Assembly (NCBI RefSeq): GCF_030936135.1
Contig: NC_082612.1
Location: 19,973,475 to 20,037,474, forward strand
Origin: Gavia stellata
Taxonomy: Eukaryota; Chordata; Aves; Gaviiformes; Gaviidae
Length of the DNA: 64,000 nt
Reading direction: 5' to 3'
The notes under the pieces were generated by a model that was given only the letters and a program-made list of their open reading frames with translations, did no database searches and had not been told where the DNA came from. Both the position numbers and the translations under genes were made by a program. Every line of letters begins with the position of its first letter. Position 1 is the stretch's first letter. Below, in pieces: positions 1-10,500 of the stretch.

Positions 1-535
1 GCTGACTTGGTTGTTCTGCAAGCTCCTTCCCAAGGGGAGAGCTGCTAGTCACCCTCAGACTACCAAAAATTCCAGCGTCCTCATGATATGCCAATTATTT
101 TCAGCACTCACTACTATGGTTTAAGAACCAGCAGATCAATACCTGGCTCTGAGCCTCATGTCACTGGCAGAATTTTGGATTTTTTGATCACGGGTTGGTC
201 TACATAACACCAGGCCTGCTGGCAACAGATGGGGTATACCTGCCTCAAAGTGGGAAAAGGATCTTTGCACAGGAGCGAGCAAGGCTCACTGAAAGAGCTT
301 TAAACTAGATTTGAAGGGGAAAAGGGATAAGACCAGGCTCACTAGAGATAAGCTTGGGGGTGGCGTGCTAGCAAGGTCCTTTGGTCTGCCATCTCAGTGG
401 AGGTAGGTGATGGAGATCCATGTGGCAGCAAAGACACGAGGGTTACTGATGTGTTAGAAACCATGGAAGCACCTGAGAACGGTCACATAGGAATTAGGGC
501 TTCAAAATGGTAGCAAGATCAATAGCCTAACTGAA

Positions 536-916
536 GTGCATCTACACCAATGCATGCAGCATGGGCAACTAACAAGGAGGAGCTGGAAGCCATTGTGCAG
601 CTGGAAAACTGATATAGTTGCAATCACGGAAACATGGTGCGATGATTCGCACAACTGGAGTGCTGCAGTGGTTGCCTATAAAATCTTCAGAAGGGATAGG
701 CAAGGAAGGAGAGGCGGTGGGGTAGCCCTGTATCTTACGGAGTGTTTTGACTGTCTCGACCTCGATTATGGTGATGATAGGGTTGAGTGTTTGTGGGTAA
801 GAATCAGGGGGAAGGCCCACCATGATATCTGCCTTGTCAGAGTCTGTTATAGACCACCCAACCAGGATGAAGAGACAAATGAAATAGTCTATAAGCAGCT
901 GGGAGAAGTCTCATGA
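536..916 (+). pseudogene. CR1 ORF2 endonuclease fragment (N-terminal part)
   Basis: This open stretch reads as the first part of the CR1 apurinic-type endonuclease, which in intact elements nicks the target DNA. Visible motifs are ITETWCDD and the RRGGGVALY segment. A TGA near 914 interrupts it. The rest of the domain resumes in another frame at 935 with the GDFNFPDVCW motif. The start shown is only the first ATG in the open frame and has no biological standing. Relic of a transposon gene. Confidence 0.85.
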
Positions 917-934
917 TCGCTAGCCCTTGTTCTC

Positions 935-1333
935 GTGGGGGACTTCAACTTCCCAGATGTCTGCTGGAAATACAATACAGTAGAAACGGAACAGTCTGGG
1001 AGGCTCCTGGAGTATGTGGCAGATAACTTCCTAACACAGCTGGTGAGGCAGCCACCTAGGGAAGGCACCCCACTGGACCTGCTGTTTGTGAACAGAGAAG
1101 GACTTGTGGGTGATATGATGGTTGGAGGCCGTCTTGGGCATAGCCGTCATGAAATGATAGAGTTCTCAATTCTTGAAGACGTAAGAAGGGGCGTGAGCAG
1201 AACTGACGCCTTGGACTTCCAGAGGGCTGACTTTGGCCTGTCGAGGGGCCTGGTTGACAGAGTCCCTTGGGAGGCAGTCCTGAAGGGCAAAGGAGTCCAG
1301 GAAGGCTGGACATTCTTCAAGAGGGAAATCTGA
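935..1333 (+). pseudogene. CR1 ORF2 endonuclease fragment (C-terminal part)
   Basis: Continuation of the CR1 endonuclease. It begins at the conserved GDFNFPDVCW segment and runs through PLDLLFVN and HSRHEMIEF. In active EEP-type endonucleases the last motif is SDH, whose Asp and His are catalytic; here the Asp codon has become Arg. The frame closes with a stop at 1331-1333, after which the reading frame of the element continues in another phase. Confidence 0.85.
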
Positions 1334-1430
1334 AAGGCGCAGGACCAGGCCATCTCCACGTGCTGAAAGACAAGCTGGCAGGGAGGAAGACCGGCCTGGC
1401 TGAACAGAGAGCTCTGGATGGAATTCAGGG

Positions 1431-2371
1431 GGAAAAAAAAAAAAAAAACCAGAGAGTTTATGACCTTTGGAAGAAGGGGCAGGCAACTCAGGAGGACTAC
1501 AAGGATGTCCTGAAGTTATGCAGGGAGAAAATTAGAAGGGCCAAAGCCCAGCTAGAACTTCATCTGGCTACTGCCATAAAAGACAACAAAAAATGTTTCT
1601 ATAAATACATTAGCAACAAAAGGAGGGCTAAGGAGAATCTCCATCCTTTATTGGATGAGGGGGGAAACGTAGTGACAAAGGATGAGGAAAAGGCTGAGGT
1701 ACTTAATGCCGCCTTTGCCTCAGTCTTCAATAGTAAAAACAATTGTTCTCGGGGTACCCAGCCCCCTGAGCTGGAAGAGAGGGACAGGGAACAGAACAAA
1801 GCCCACACAATCCAAGGGGAAACGGCTAGCAACCTGCTACACCATTTAGACAGACTCAAGTCTATGGGGCTGGATGGGATCCACCCAAGGGTACTGAGGG
1901 AGCTGGTGGAAGTGCTCACCAAGCCACTTTCCATCACCTACCAGCAGTCCTCCCTAACAGGGGAGGTCCCAGTTGAGTGGAGGTTAGCAAACGTGATGCC
2001 CAGCTACAAGAAGGGCTGGAAGGAGAACCTGGGGAACTACAGGTATGTCAGCCTGACCTCAGTGCCGGGGAAGGTTATGGAGCAGGTCATCTTGAGTGCG
2101 GCACGTACAGGACAACCAGGGGATCAGGCCCAGTCAGCATGGGTTTGTGAAAGGCAGGTCCTGCCTGACCAACCTGATCTCCTTCTGTGACAGGAGGACA
2201 AGGCTTCACGGATGAGGGAAAGGCTGTGGATGTCGTTCACCTGAACTTTTGTAATGCATTTGACACCGTTTCCCACAGCATTCTCCTGGAGAAACTGACT
2301 GCTCATGGACTGGACAGGCATACTCTTCACTGGTTAAAAAACTGGCTGGATGGCCGGGCCCAGAGAGCTGC
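1431..2371 (+). pseudogene. CR1 reverse transcriptase fragment, catalytic core deleted
   Basis: The open frame holds the linker and the N-terminal half of a CR1 reverse transcriptase: RVYDLWKKGQATQEDYKD, CFYKYISNKR, VEWRLANVMPSYKKG and NYRYVSLTSVPGKVMEQ. After a further frame change near 2187 it reaches [15 protein letters not shown] and [12 protein letters not shown], then stops matching near 2371. Sequence that should contain the FADD-type active site is absent. The next bases already match the region well downstream. The neighbouring - strand copy at 4629-5781 still has that interval, which shows what was lost. Confidence 0.85.
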
Positions 2372-3066
2372 AAATACAGACCCAACAAGGCCAAGTGCCA
2401 GGTCCTGCACTTGGGTCACAACAACCCCCTGCAATGCTACAGGCTTGGGGACGAGTGGCTGGAAAGCTGCCTGGTGGAAAAGGACCTGGGGGTGCAGGTC
2501 AACAGCCGGCTGAATGTGAGCCAGCAGTGTGCCCAGGTGGCCAAGAAGGCCAACGGCATCCTGGCCTGGATCAGAAAGAGTGTGGCCAGCAGGAGTAGGG
2601 AGGGGATCGTGCCCCTGGACTCGGCGCTGGTGAGGCCGCACCTCGAATGCTGTGTTCAGTTTTGGGCCCCTCACTCCAAGAAGGACATTGAGGGGCTGGA
2701 GCGTGTCCAGAGAACGGCGACGGAGCTGGTGAGGGGTCTGGAACACAAGTCTGATGAGGAGCGGCTGAGGGAGCTGGGGTTGTTCAGTCTGGAGAGGAGG
2801 AGGCTGAGGGGAGACCTCATGGCTCTCTACAGCTCCCTGAAAGGGGGTTGTGGGGAGGTGGGTGTTGGTCTCTTCTCCCAAGTGACAGGACAAGAGGAGA
2901 CGGCCTCAAGTTGCGCCAGGGGAGGTTTAGGCTGGATATGAGGAAAAATTATATCACCGAAAGGGTTGTCAGACACTGGACCAGGCTGCCCAGGGAGGTG
3001 GTGGAGTCCCCATCCCTGGAGCTGTTCAAGGAACGTGTAGACGTGGCACTGCGGGACATGGTTTAG
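2372..3066 (+). pseudogene. CR1 ORF2 C-terminal fragment
   Basis: C-terminal region of the CR1 polyprotein, spread over two frames. Motifs include [49 protein letters not shown] and [15 protein letters not shown]. After a frame shift come [16 protein letters not shown] and a stop at 3064-3066, at the usual position just before the GGTTTAGTGG segment of the 3' tail. The same stretch recurs at 4739-5400 (-), 14200-14634 (+) and 46970-47372 (+). Confidence 0.85.
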
Positions 3067-3141
3067 TGGGCATGGTGGGGTTGGGTTGGGGGTTGGCCTT
3101 GATGGTCTTACAGGTCTTTTCCAACCTTCGTGATTCTGTGA

Positions 3142-4270
3142 TAAACATGGCAAAGCAAAATTGGTAACCAGAGCACTGAGGACCTCCCCCTGCCTCTCAA
3201 ACAACCGCTGCAATGCTGTCTCACAATACTGCCATAAATATCTTTTTTTGAAAAGACAAGTGAAAACGCCACAGAACACTCTTTGTCCCCCAGAAGTCAG
3301 TAACCTGAAAGCTACTCCCTGACCATAAGTCCTGAGTAGACAATGTCACCTCCCAGCAAAAGTATGAATAACTCAGTAGGGCACAACCAGCCTAAGATCC
3401 AAAACTTAAGGACAGTTCAATGAGGTAAGAAATACCAATTCTGTTAGCCAAGGGAAGAAAAACTGTACAGGCAAGCTCAGTAAGAAGACACCAGCAGCTG
3501 CCGGTGGTGTTCATGAAGATCAACTGTGTTTTGTTCCCAGAAGGTACAGAAATGACTTACAGCCAAACCATTATGAATACGGATGCTTCAAACTAAGGTA
3601 CATATAAGGACAGCAATAAAGCTCAGTTCTGGTTAGCCAAAGAAATTTAATTTTAAGACTGGTATAGAAATTGTCGGATTTCCATTGAACAGGCTCAGTA
3701 CCAATGAAAAAATAAACAGCAAACACTCAAGTATTTAAGAAGCAGAAATATTTAGACATTTTTCAGGTAACAGCTAGTCGTCTTCACTACGTAAAGTGAT
3801 GGAAAGAAAGAAAAGTTGTAGATTAGTGATGAGAAAACCCACTGATTATTGTATTTCAGTACTAAGATGTGAGCCACGGCAAGAAAGAGATGAACTCACC
3901 TCTTACAGCATCAGATTTTTCCATCCAGCGTGTGTCACTCAGGCACACTGCACATCAGATAAGATCGCAGCAGTGCAATGTAACAGAGTACACACTTACC
4001 CATGCCTTCTCGACTCATCACAAATGAGTCATCCGCTGCAAATCACAACGAAAATACTCTTTATTTCCACCTCTGAGACCCAAACATCGTTACTTCCAGA
4101 GAACAAAAGCTTATGCAGGACCTTCAGCTGACAGAATTGTTGTTAGGTCAGTCAGCAAGCCCACAGTCATCCACGCTTCACTACTATACAGTAGCATTTT
4201 ATGTGAATAAACTGTAAGGAAATCAATCACAGAACTCTTTCCAAGATGCCACACTGCTCATCCACCTCCA
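3142..4270. other. Unique intergenic DNA
   Basis: Between two CR1 copies. I see ordinary mid-AT sequence, an open frame of 111 codons at 3796-4131 with no recognisable motif, and no RNA gene, splice-paired exon or repeat that I can name. Confidence 0.5.
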
Positions 4271-4628
4271 CACAGTGAAATTGTCCTGCCACTTTCAGAG
4301 GCCACGAAGGGCAGGGAGCCTGAAAAGGAGCCGCTCAACAACCAGGGATGTATTACTTCGGTGGGGGACCCTCCTCCCCAACCTCGCCCTGTCCCACCTG
4401 CTCCTGGGTGGCAGCGGGGATCCCCAAAAGCCCCCTCAGTCCCACAGGCATCCCCCACCCAGCCTCACTGGAGGCTTCCAGCCCAGGCTGCAGCAGGGAG
4501 GCTGCTCCACCGTGCTCAGCCCTGCCCGCGACTGGCGCGTGGCACCCACCCGCCTTGCAGCAGCGCCTCCCCGCAGCACACAGGTCGCGCCGCAGCCCAG
4601 CCATGGCACGGTCACGAGCTGCACCTCT
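4271..4628. other. GC-rich block abutting a CR1 3' end
   Basis: This interval of about 350 bases is far richer in G+C than its surroundings and contains several CpGs, while DNA to the left is AT-rich. Its right boundary coincides with the 3' end of the - strand CR1 at 4629. It is open in several frames on both strands simply because it is GC-rich, and no motif stands out. It could be a small CpG island, the body of an unrecognised repeat, or DNA that was GC-rich before the CR1 landed. Confidence 0.4.
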
Positions 4629-5781
4629 GAATCATAGCATCATGGAATCGTTTAGGTTGGAAAAGACCTTTAAGATCATCAAGTCCAACCGTTAACCTAA
4701 CACTGCCAAGTCCACCACTAAACTATGTCCCTAAGCGCCTAATCCACACATCTTTTAAATACCTCCAGGGATGGGGACTCCACCACCTCCCTCGGCAGCC
4801 TGGTCCAGTGCTTGACAACCCTTTTAGTGAAGACATTTTCCCTAATATCCAGCCTAAACTTCCCCTGGCACAACCTGAGGCCTTTTCCTCTTGTCCTATC
4901 ACTTGGGAGAAGAGACCAACACCCACCTCCCCACAACCCCCTTTCAGGGAGCTGGAGAGAGCGATGAGGTCTCCCCTCAGCCTCCTCCTCTCCAGACTGA
5001 ACAACCCCAGCTCCCTCAGCCGCTCCTCATCAGACTTGTGCTCCAGACCCCTCACCAGCTCCGTCGCCCTTCTCTGGACACGCTCCAGCACCTCCATGTC
5101 CTTCCTGGAGTGAGGGGCCCAAAACTGAACACAGCATTCGAGGTGCGGCCTCACCAGCGCCGAGTCCAGGGGCACGATCCCCTCCCTACTCCTGCTGCCC
5201 ACACTCTTTCTGATACAGGCCAGGATGCCGTTGGCCTTCTTGGCCACCTGGGCACACTGATGGCTCATCTTCAGCTGCCTGTCGACCTGCACCCCCAGGT
5301 CCTTTTCCACCGGGCAGCTTTCCAGCCACTCGTCCCCAAGCCTGTAGCATTGCAGGGGGTTGTTGTGACCCAAGTGCAGGACCCGGCACTTGGCCTTGTT
5401 GAACCTCATACAGTTGGCCTGGGCCCATCGATCCAGCCTGTCCAGATCCCTCTGCAGAGCCTTCCTACCTTCCAGCAGATCAACACTCCCGCCCCACTTG
5501 GTGTCACCTGCAGGCTTACCGAGGGAGCACTCGATCCCCTCGTCCAGGTCATTGACAAAGATATTGAACAAGACCAGCCCCAGTACCGAGCCCTGGGGAA
5601 CACCACTTGTGACCGGCTGCCAACCGGATTTGACTCCATTCCCCACAACCCTTTGGGTCTGGCCATCCACCAGTTTTTTACCCAGCGAAGAGTATGCCTG
5701 TCCAGGCCAGGAGCAGTCAGTTTCTCCAGGAGAATGCTGTGGGAAACTGTGTCAAAGGCTTTACTAAAGCCTAGGTAGACT
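4629..5781 (-). mobile_element. CR1 LINE, 5'-truncated, inverted relative to the first copy
   Basis: Read on the - strand, the element starts inside the reverse transcriptase at the motif that encodes a [11 protein letters not shown]-like segment (near 5780). It continues through [29 protein letters not shown], the C-terminal domain and the 3' tail ending near 4629. Unlike the copy at 1-3141 it keeps the interval that should carry the FADD motif. That motif is mutated: it reads PAGDTK near 5515. A 315-codon frame is still open from 5670 to 4723 (the tail included), so this is the best-preserved CR1 coding stretch here, but it has no N-terminal half. The 3' tail (TCTTAAAGGTCTTTTCC type) differs from that of the + strand copies. 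Confidence 0.93.
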
Positions 5782-6337
5782 ATATGAAGGTTAGGTTTGG
5801 GATGTATCGGCCTCTGAAAAGTTACTGCGAAACCTGTTTTCCTTCTAACAAGAAATTACACGACTCCAAGGTTGGGATCTGCCACTGCATGTCACATTTC
5901 TTTAAATCCTCAATAAATTAAACAGCTTTCTCCTAATTATGAAGTTGAATTTTTGAGAGATTTCTCTAACAAGAGGCAACAGATGAGAAGAAACTTGTCT
6001 TTTCATGTTCTTTAGCAGGAAAAAAAAAATGCTTTAACTGATTTGAGCTTAGTGCTGGCACAGTACGAAGAGGCAAGAGGCATTTCTGCATAGTTTCCAA
6101 AACTCACACATCTTGGGGAACTTGGCATAACTCCTTTTAAAACAAGCTTCGCTCACCAGTCACCTTCGAGAGGGGATGGGGTTCACTGCACCCTCACACT
6201 TCACTGGAGGTGTAGGAGCAAGCTGAGACTGGGAAAAACCTGGCCACAGCAAGTTTACAGAGGAAGCAGATTAAAGGAAGTTATGATCTATAGACCATAA
6301 ACTGTAGGAAGCACCTCACAAGCACACCTCATCGGAG
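5782..6337. other. Unique intergenic DNA
   Basis: No gene, exon or repeat recognised between the CR1 5' truncation point and the first copy of the duplicated block. Confidence 0.5.
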
Positions 6338-6462
6338 GCTTGTTCCAAAGCAAGTAAACTCCATCATGACCAATACGCCCTTGAAGTGGATTCCAGCCAA
6401 TTCATACAGGAAAAAAAATAGAAATCCTTTCAAAGAGAAGAATAGCCAAACAAGACGAAAAG
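6338..6462 (+). repeat. Duplicated block, copy 1
   Basis: About 125 bases that recur in diverged form 1.09 kb to the right (7426-7565). Shared strings include CTTGTTCCAAA, CCTTGAAGTG, ATTCCAGCCAAT and AGAATAGCCAAACA, in the same order and orientation and at nearly the same spacing. No terminal repeats or target duplication could be seen. The origin may be a local duplication or two insertions of an unnamed repeat. Confidence 0.7.
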
Positions 6463-7037
6463 GTAGAGGCTGCAGCTAAGCGAGTGCAGCCAGAGGTAAC
6501 ATGAAGGGCTGCACCCAAGATATAGAAGCCTACTGAAGCATCTCAGAGTGCCATCGCTCCATATATTGTACAAACCGTTCTTTTTATTCTTCTTCTCCTT
6601 TATTATTTCTCGAGTCAAAGCCAGCTGCTCCCTGAACAGATTTCCCATTTCAGAACTGCTCCACTCAAATGAATAACAGATACCAACTCCAAAAGGAAGT
6701 AGTTTGACATTTCAAATTCGCTTTAGCACCACAGCAAAGTCATTTTGGTCCATTGTCTCCACAAGTGAACACAGCCTCCTGTACAGAAAAGGGTGTATTT
6801 TCCAAGGGAAAGGTTTCTTCCCAGCAGAAAGCAGAATTAGTGCTAACTTTTGCTCTGCACAGGCCGGAAACCTTAATGTGAGTGCAGGTCTGCTTATTTT
6901 CACAGGTAGCAAACTTTCAAGTGTTTAAGGACTGTGATAACAGCAGTTGCGAGACAGACGAGAAAAATCTTTGCCTTGCTGGTATTTACGGCATGTTCTC
7001 CCCCACAGATGTGAAAGCAGTAGGAGAAGGCAGTCAG
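6463..7037. other. Unique DNA between the two copies of the duplicated block
   Basis: No gene recognised. Two short open frames on opposite strands at 6704-6928 overlap each other and lack motifs. Confidence 0.45.
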
Positions 7038-7150
7038 TTACTCTCCCTATTTTACAGATAGCAGAACTGAGACAGGCTTGGCGCACAATTTGCTTTGGGC
7101 GGTGTGGCCGGTCAGTAGAAGAGCTGGCACTGTCACCAGACCACACAATC
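7038..7150 (-). repeat. MIR-like SINE relic
   Basis: The + strand carries CTCCCTATTTTACAGATAG followed by GCAGAACTGAGACAGG, a degenerate ..GGTCAGTAGAAGAGCTGGCA segment and a CACCAGACC end. Order and spacing fit the reverse complement of the MIR core and its tRNA-related part (CCCATTTTACAGATGAGGAAACTGAGGC in its usual form, here quoted only for its layout). The element is therefore on the - strand. It is highly diverged, as expected for an ancient amniote SINE. Confidence 0.65.
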
Positions 7151-7425
7151 TCAGAGTGATGCTTTATATTCATTGACCACCACAGCATCTCCCTTTCCTG
7201 ATCATGCTAAAAGGAAAAACCTTAGTTTTCAATCACTTGATTTTCATGCAAAGTAAGCTCTCCTAATGAGAGTGCCAGATTAAGTTACATCTCCTGAGCC
7301 CTGTCCTGTACACAATTATGCCAACAGCAAAACTGACATACACAGAGCATTGCTGGCAACATACGCACAAGACACACTCTCCTTATGATACTCTTCCTGA
7401 TGGATATAAGCATGCCTCACAGATG

Positions 7426-7565
7426 TCTTGTTCCAAACTGATGTCTTATTCGAAACTGATTAAACTCCTTTATGAACAACAAAGACCTTGAAGTGTATTC
7501 CAGCCAATACTTGGTGAGAAAATAACAAGTCTCTCCAAGCAGAATAGCCAAACAGGACAAAAAAG
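7426..7565 (+). repeat. Duplicated block, copy 2
   Basis: Second copy of the block at 6338-6462, with a small extra segment near 7436-7460 and scattered substitutions. Similarity fades after AGCCAAACAGGACAA on the right and before CTTGTTCC on the left. Weaker similarity (CCTCACA) may extend some 20 bases further left in both. Confidence 0.7.
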
Positions 7566-10500
7566 CTTACATGATTACTACAGTTGATTAGCAAACTTTA
7601 TAAAATATTAAGCCTTGCAACAGAGATCTGAGCGAGTAACAAAAGTCAAAGTCTGTTTAACTGCTAGGTTATTTCCTACTTTGAAAGATGCACAAAGATT
7701 TTTCTTTATCAGAATCAGTCTCATAAGATATAACCTCTGAGGAAAAAACCTTGGGCAACTATCCTTAGGTGTCAACATTTTTGCCTGCCTGCTTTCTCAG
7801 CCCTCTTAAGAAATTACTTATATTAACAGAACAATACAAACTTGTCCGAGCAAGAACATGAACTGTGTGACTGTTCCCTTCTCAAATATATTCCTTTTCT
7901 AATCTGCTCTCTTTGCAAATACCTTCAATTGCCAAAATCATCTGACCCACCTTCCCCCAGCAGTGAGCAGGGCATGAGCCCTTCCCATAGATAACCCCTC
8001 CTCCTTCTGCAAGCCTTTCTGACCCTGGTTCAGCTGAGACATTAGCACAGGATCCGTGGCTTCTGCAGGAGAAATCATGCTCGTCCTTGGGGACTGCTCA
8101 TTACAGGAACAGCTTTAGCACTCATTTCATTCACCACTAAACATCACCACCCTCCTAAACTCAGTGTTTGCATTCAGCATTAACAACAATACTTCCTAGC
8201 AAAACCAAGGGTGAGCACACAGCATCTGACTCTACAGGTTAGACATTCCTTACAGCCTTGAGACCTGGTCAGTATTTGAGATACGTGCCTTAGTTTTGCA
8301 AATCTGTTTTGGAGAGATGAAGCTCAGCGTCTCAGATCGCCGCTCCACCACGGACACATATCGGTGTCAGGTTTTTCCTCGCTATGTCACATACCTACAA
8401 CACTAGGCATTTTGCAGCTTCGAACTCTGGCTTTAAAAGCAGCATGCATCTTATTTTAATCATTTTGAAAAGCAAGACTTAAGGGAAAATCGTACACCAA
8501 TAAGCCACGGGGCACTTCTCACAACCCAACTCCTTCAAGTTATCTGCACAGGCTGGGCTGACCAGACAGACAGTTGAGCTATGTTTTCATAATCAGTTTA
8601 GACCTGTACCGAAGTAAAAGAGATGGTCCCACCTTCAAATTATAGCTCTCGCCCACCCCACCTCTTCTGCACAGAGGCAGCTGTTTGTCAAAGCGGTGCA
8701 TCTGACCTAAGAACTCATCTCATGTTCTTTTTCATTTTTTTTCCTCCATTACTTCCAACCACCATCAACTTCTCCCTATGAAGTTCACTACTGCACAAAA
8801 GCTCAGACAAGGACGCTGGCTGTATGGCACTGGCACGACCTCCTTTTTGGCTAGGAAACCGCACTGCTGCCAGATGTGGGGAAAGGAAATCTAAGCATCT
8901 ACCTGTCACACCTGAAGGCAAACACAATGGTTTCTCTTGGAAAAATTCCTGTAAAGTGAAAAAAGGGGATTTTACAGAAAAGTCAGTTTCAACTTCAATT
9001 GTGAAGCGGCTCTAAAGAAGTACCCAAACCTAAATTAAGTAGAAGAGCTTGAGCTGTTCTGACAGTGGTATGGAGCAGAAAAAGCATGTGAAAGTCCTAC
9101 CATTTTGGACTTCCCTAAGACTTGTTGATGCTCACTGAGGATCAGTTCTGACTTTAACTCCTCCTGTAATGCCAACTGTTGCACAAATGCTAAAGCCCTG
9201 TCCAGAAACCAACTGCTTTTTCTAACTGGCGTTTCAGATCAGGGGTCTGTAGTTTGAGAATCAGCAATTACAGTCTCTTGTCCTTCATCCTGCAGGATCC
9301 TTTACCCTCTCCCCCTTTCCTCTTCACACTCGTTCTTGGGACAGAGACAATAAGCTTTGCTTGACCAGTACAGAAACCTTGTGCTGGCTCTGCATGCCAT
9401 TTCCACATTGCCCAGTCAGCCTCAGTCCAGTTCCAGCATTGCACTACTCATGTCGCTCTACTGCTACAGCGTCTAGGGCACCGACAAGTTAACAGGACAC
9501 AAAGATATAGTTGGTAACCCTGCCCAGCAGCTGCTGCATTCCTCAGAAGTTTAGAGCACTTTTTTTTTTTTAACCCACCTGGAAGCCAACAACTTTCTCC
9601 AGGCCTATGATTCAGGTCAAGAACTTGTCTCAGCTAGAGTTTTGGAGACATCTGAAGAGCACACGGGAAGCACACAGCATTTAAAGGTGAGAGTACCTGG
9701 ACATCAAACAGATAAAGCAGCAGTAAACAAAATCCTAGCTCAGTTTGAACAAATAAATGCCTGAGATACCGCAGCCCCAGATAAAGGAGGATGTGTCAAT
9801 TTTTTTCCCCATCAAGGCTGGTGAAGAGTCTCCTCAGGTTTTAATATCCGTAGGTTCCCTCCTAAACCTAGCACAGAACAGTTTAGATTCACTTTTCTCT
9901 GTGCCTGTGCACCCCTTATTCAAGACCTCTGTTCTGAAGTCCTGTGAATCATCCAAAACACAAGTGGGAGCAAAGGGGTTGAAAAGGGGATTAGTTACTT
10001 ACTGCTGACAATTAGTGAGAGAGTTTAAGGTTCATTCACCATAGCAGTCAGCCAGACCTTTTCACATGGCACAACCACTGGCTCATGATCATACTATAGA
10101 ATCAAGTCTGAGCTGAAGCTTTGTATAAATTACTGAGTGATTTCCATGGCTGAGGACTTAAAACAGTCAAGTCCAGCCACTGAAGAGGCATCGACGGCAT
10201 TATACCATGCTGCGTCCCGGCCAACCGTTACATACCAAAATCCTTGCTTTCCTTCACTAGGATTGTACATCAGTGGCAATGGCCTAGCAGTCAAGTGCCT
10301 CCTTAGATGGAAGCTGACAGAGGAAAGAGGGAACGACCCCAGCTACCACCATGCCACAGACCTCCTCCGTTGCCAAGCCCATCCGTGGCACCTAACCTTA
10401 ACTGCAGTGCCCAAAGTCATAGAGAGCATCTTTAATGGGCTTGAAGTGAAAACTCCGATACCAAAAGGAGCATAGCTGCTGAGTTCATCCTGCAACGCAA

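Larger units (their letters stand above)
1..3141 (+). mobile_element. Long CR1 LINE copy, defective, continues off the left edge
   Basis: This is a non-LTR retrotransposon of the avian CR1 family, read from base 1 to the ATTCTGTG-type 3' end near 3141. The first 500 bases resemble the CR1 region upstream of ORF2. An endonuclease follows at about 536-1333 and a reverse transcriptase at about 1430-2370. The conserved C-terminal part (cysteine/histidine-poor, rich in Glu, Arg and Leu) runs at about 2400-3066. The copy is dead in several ways. The endonuclease is split by a stop near 914. Its final SDH catalytic motif reads SRH near 1143. The A tract at 1431-1447 shifts the frame. The reverse transcriptase jumps near 2370 from a WLDGRAQR motif straight to the FNKAKC-like motif, losing the segment that should carry the FADD active site. 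Several partial open frames remain, none functional. Family assignment is by recognition of the motifs and tail, not by a search. Confidence 0.93.

Noticed and set aside
2327-2893. A 188-codon - strand open frame and similar ones at 14146-14544 and 46764-47282
   Set aside because: All are antisense readings of the CR1 C-terminal domain.
4891-5778. A 295-codon + strand open frame
   Set aside because: It is the antisense shadow of the - strand CR1 coding region.
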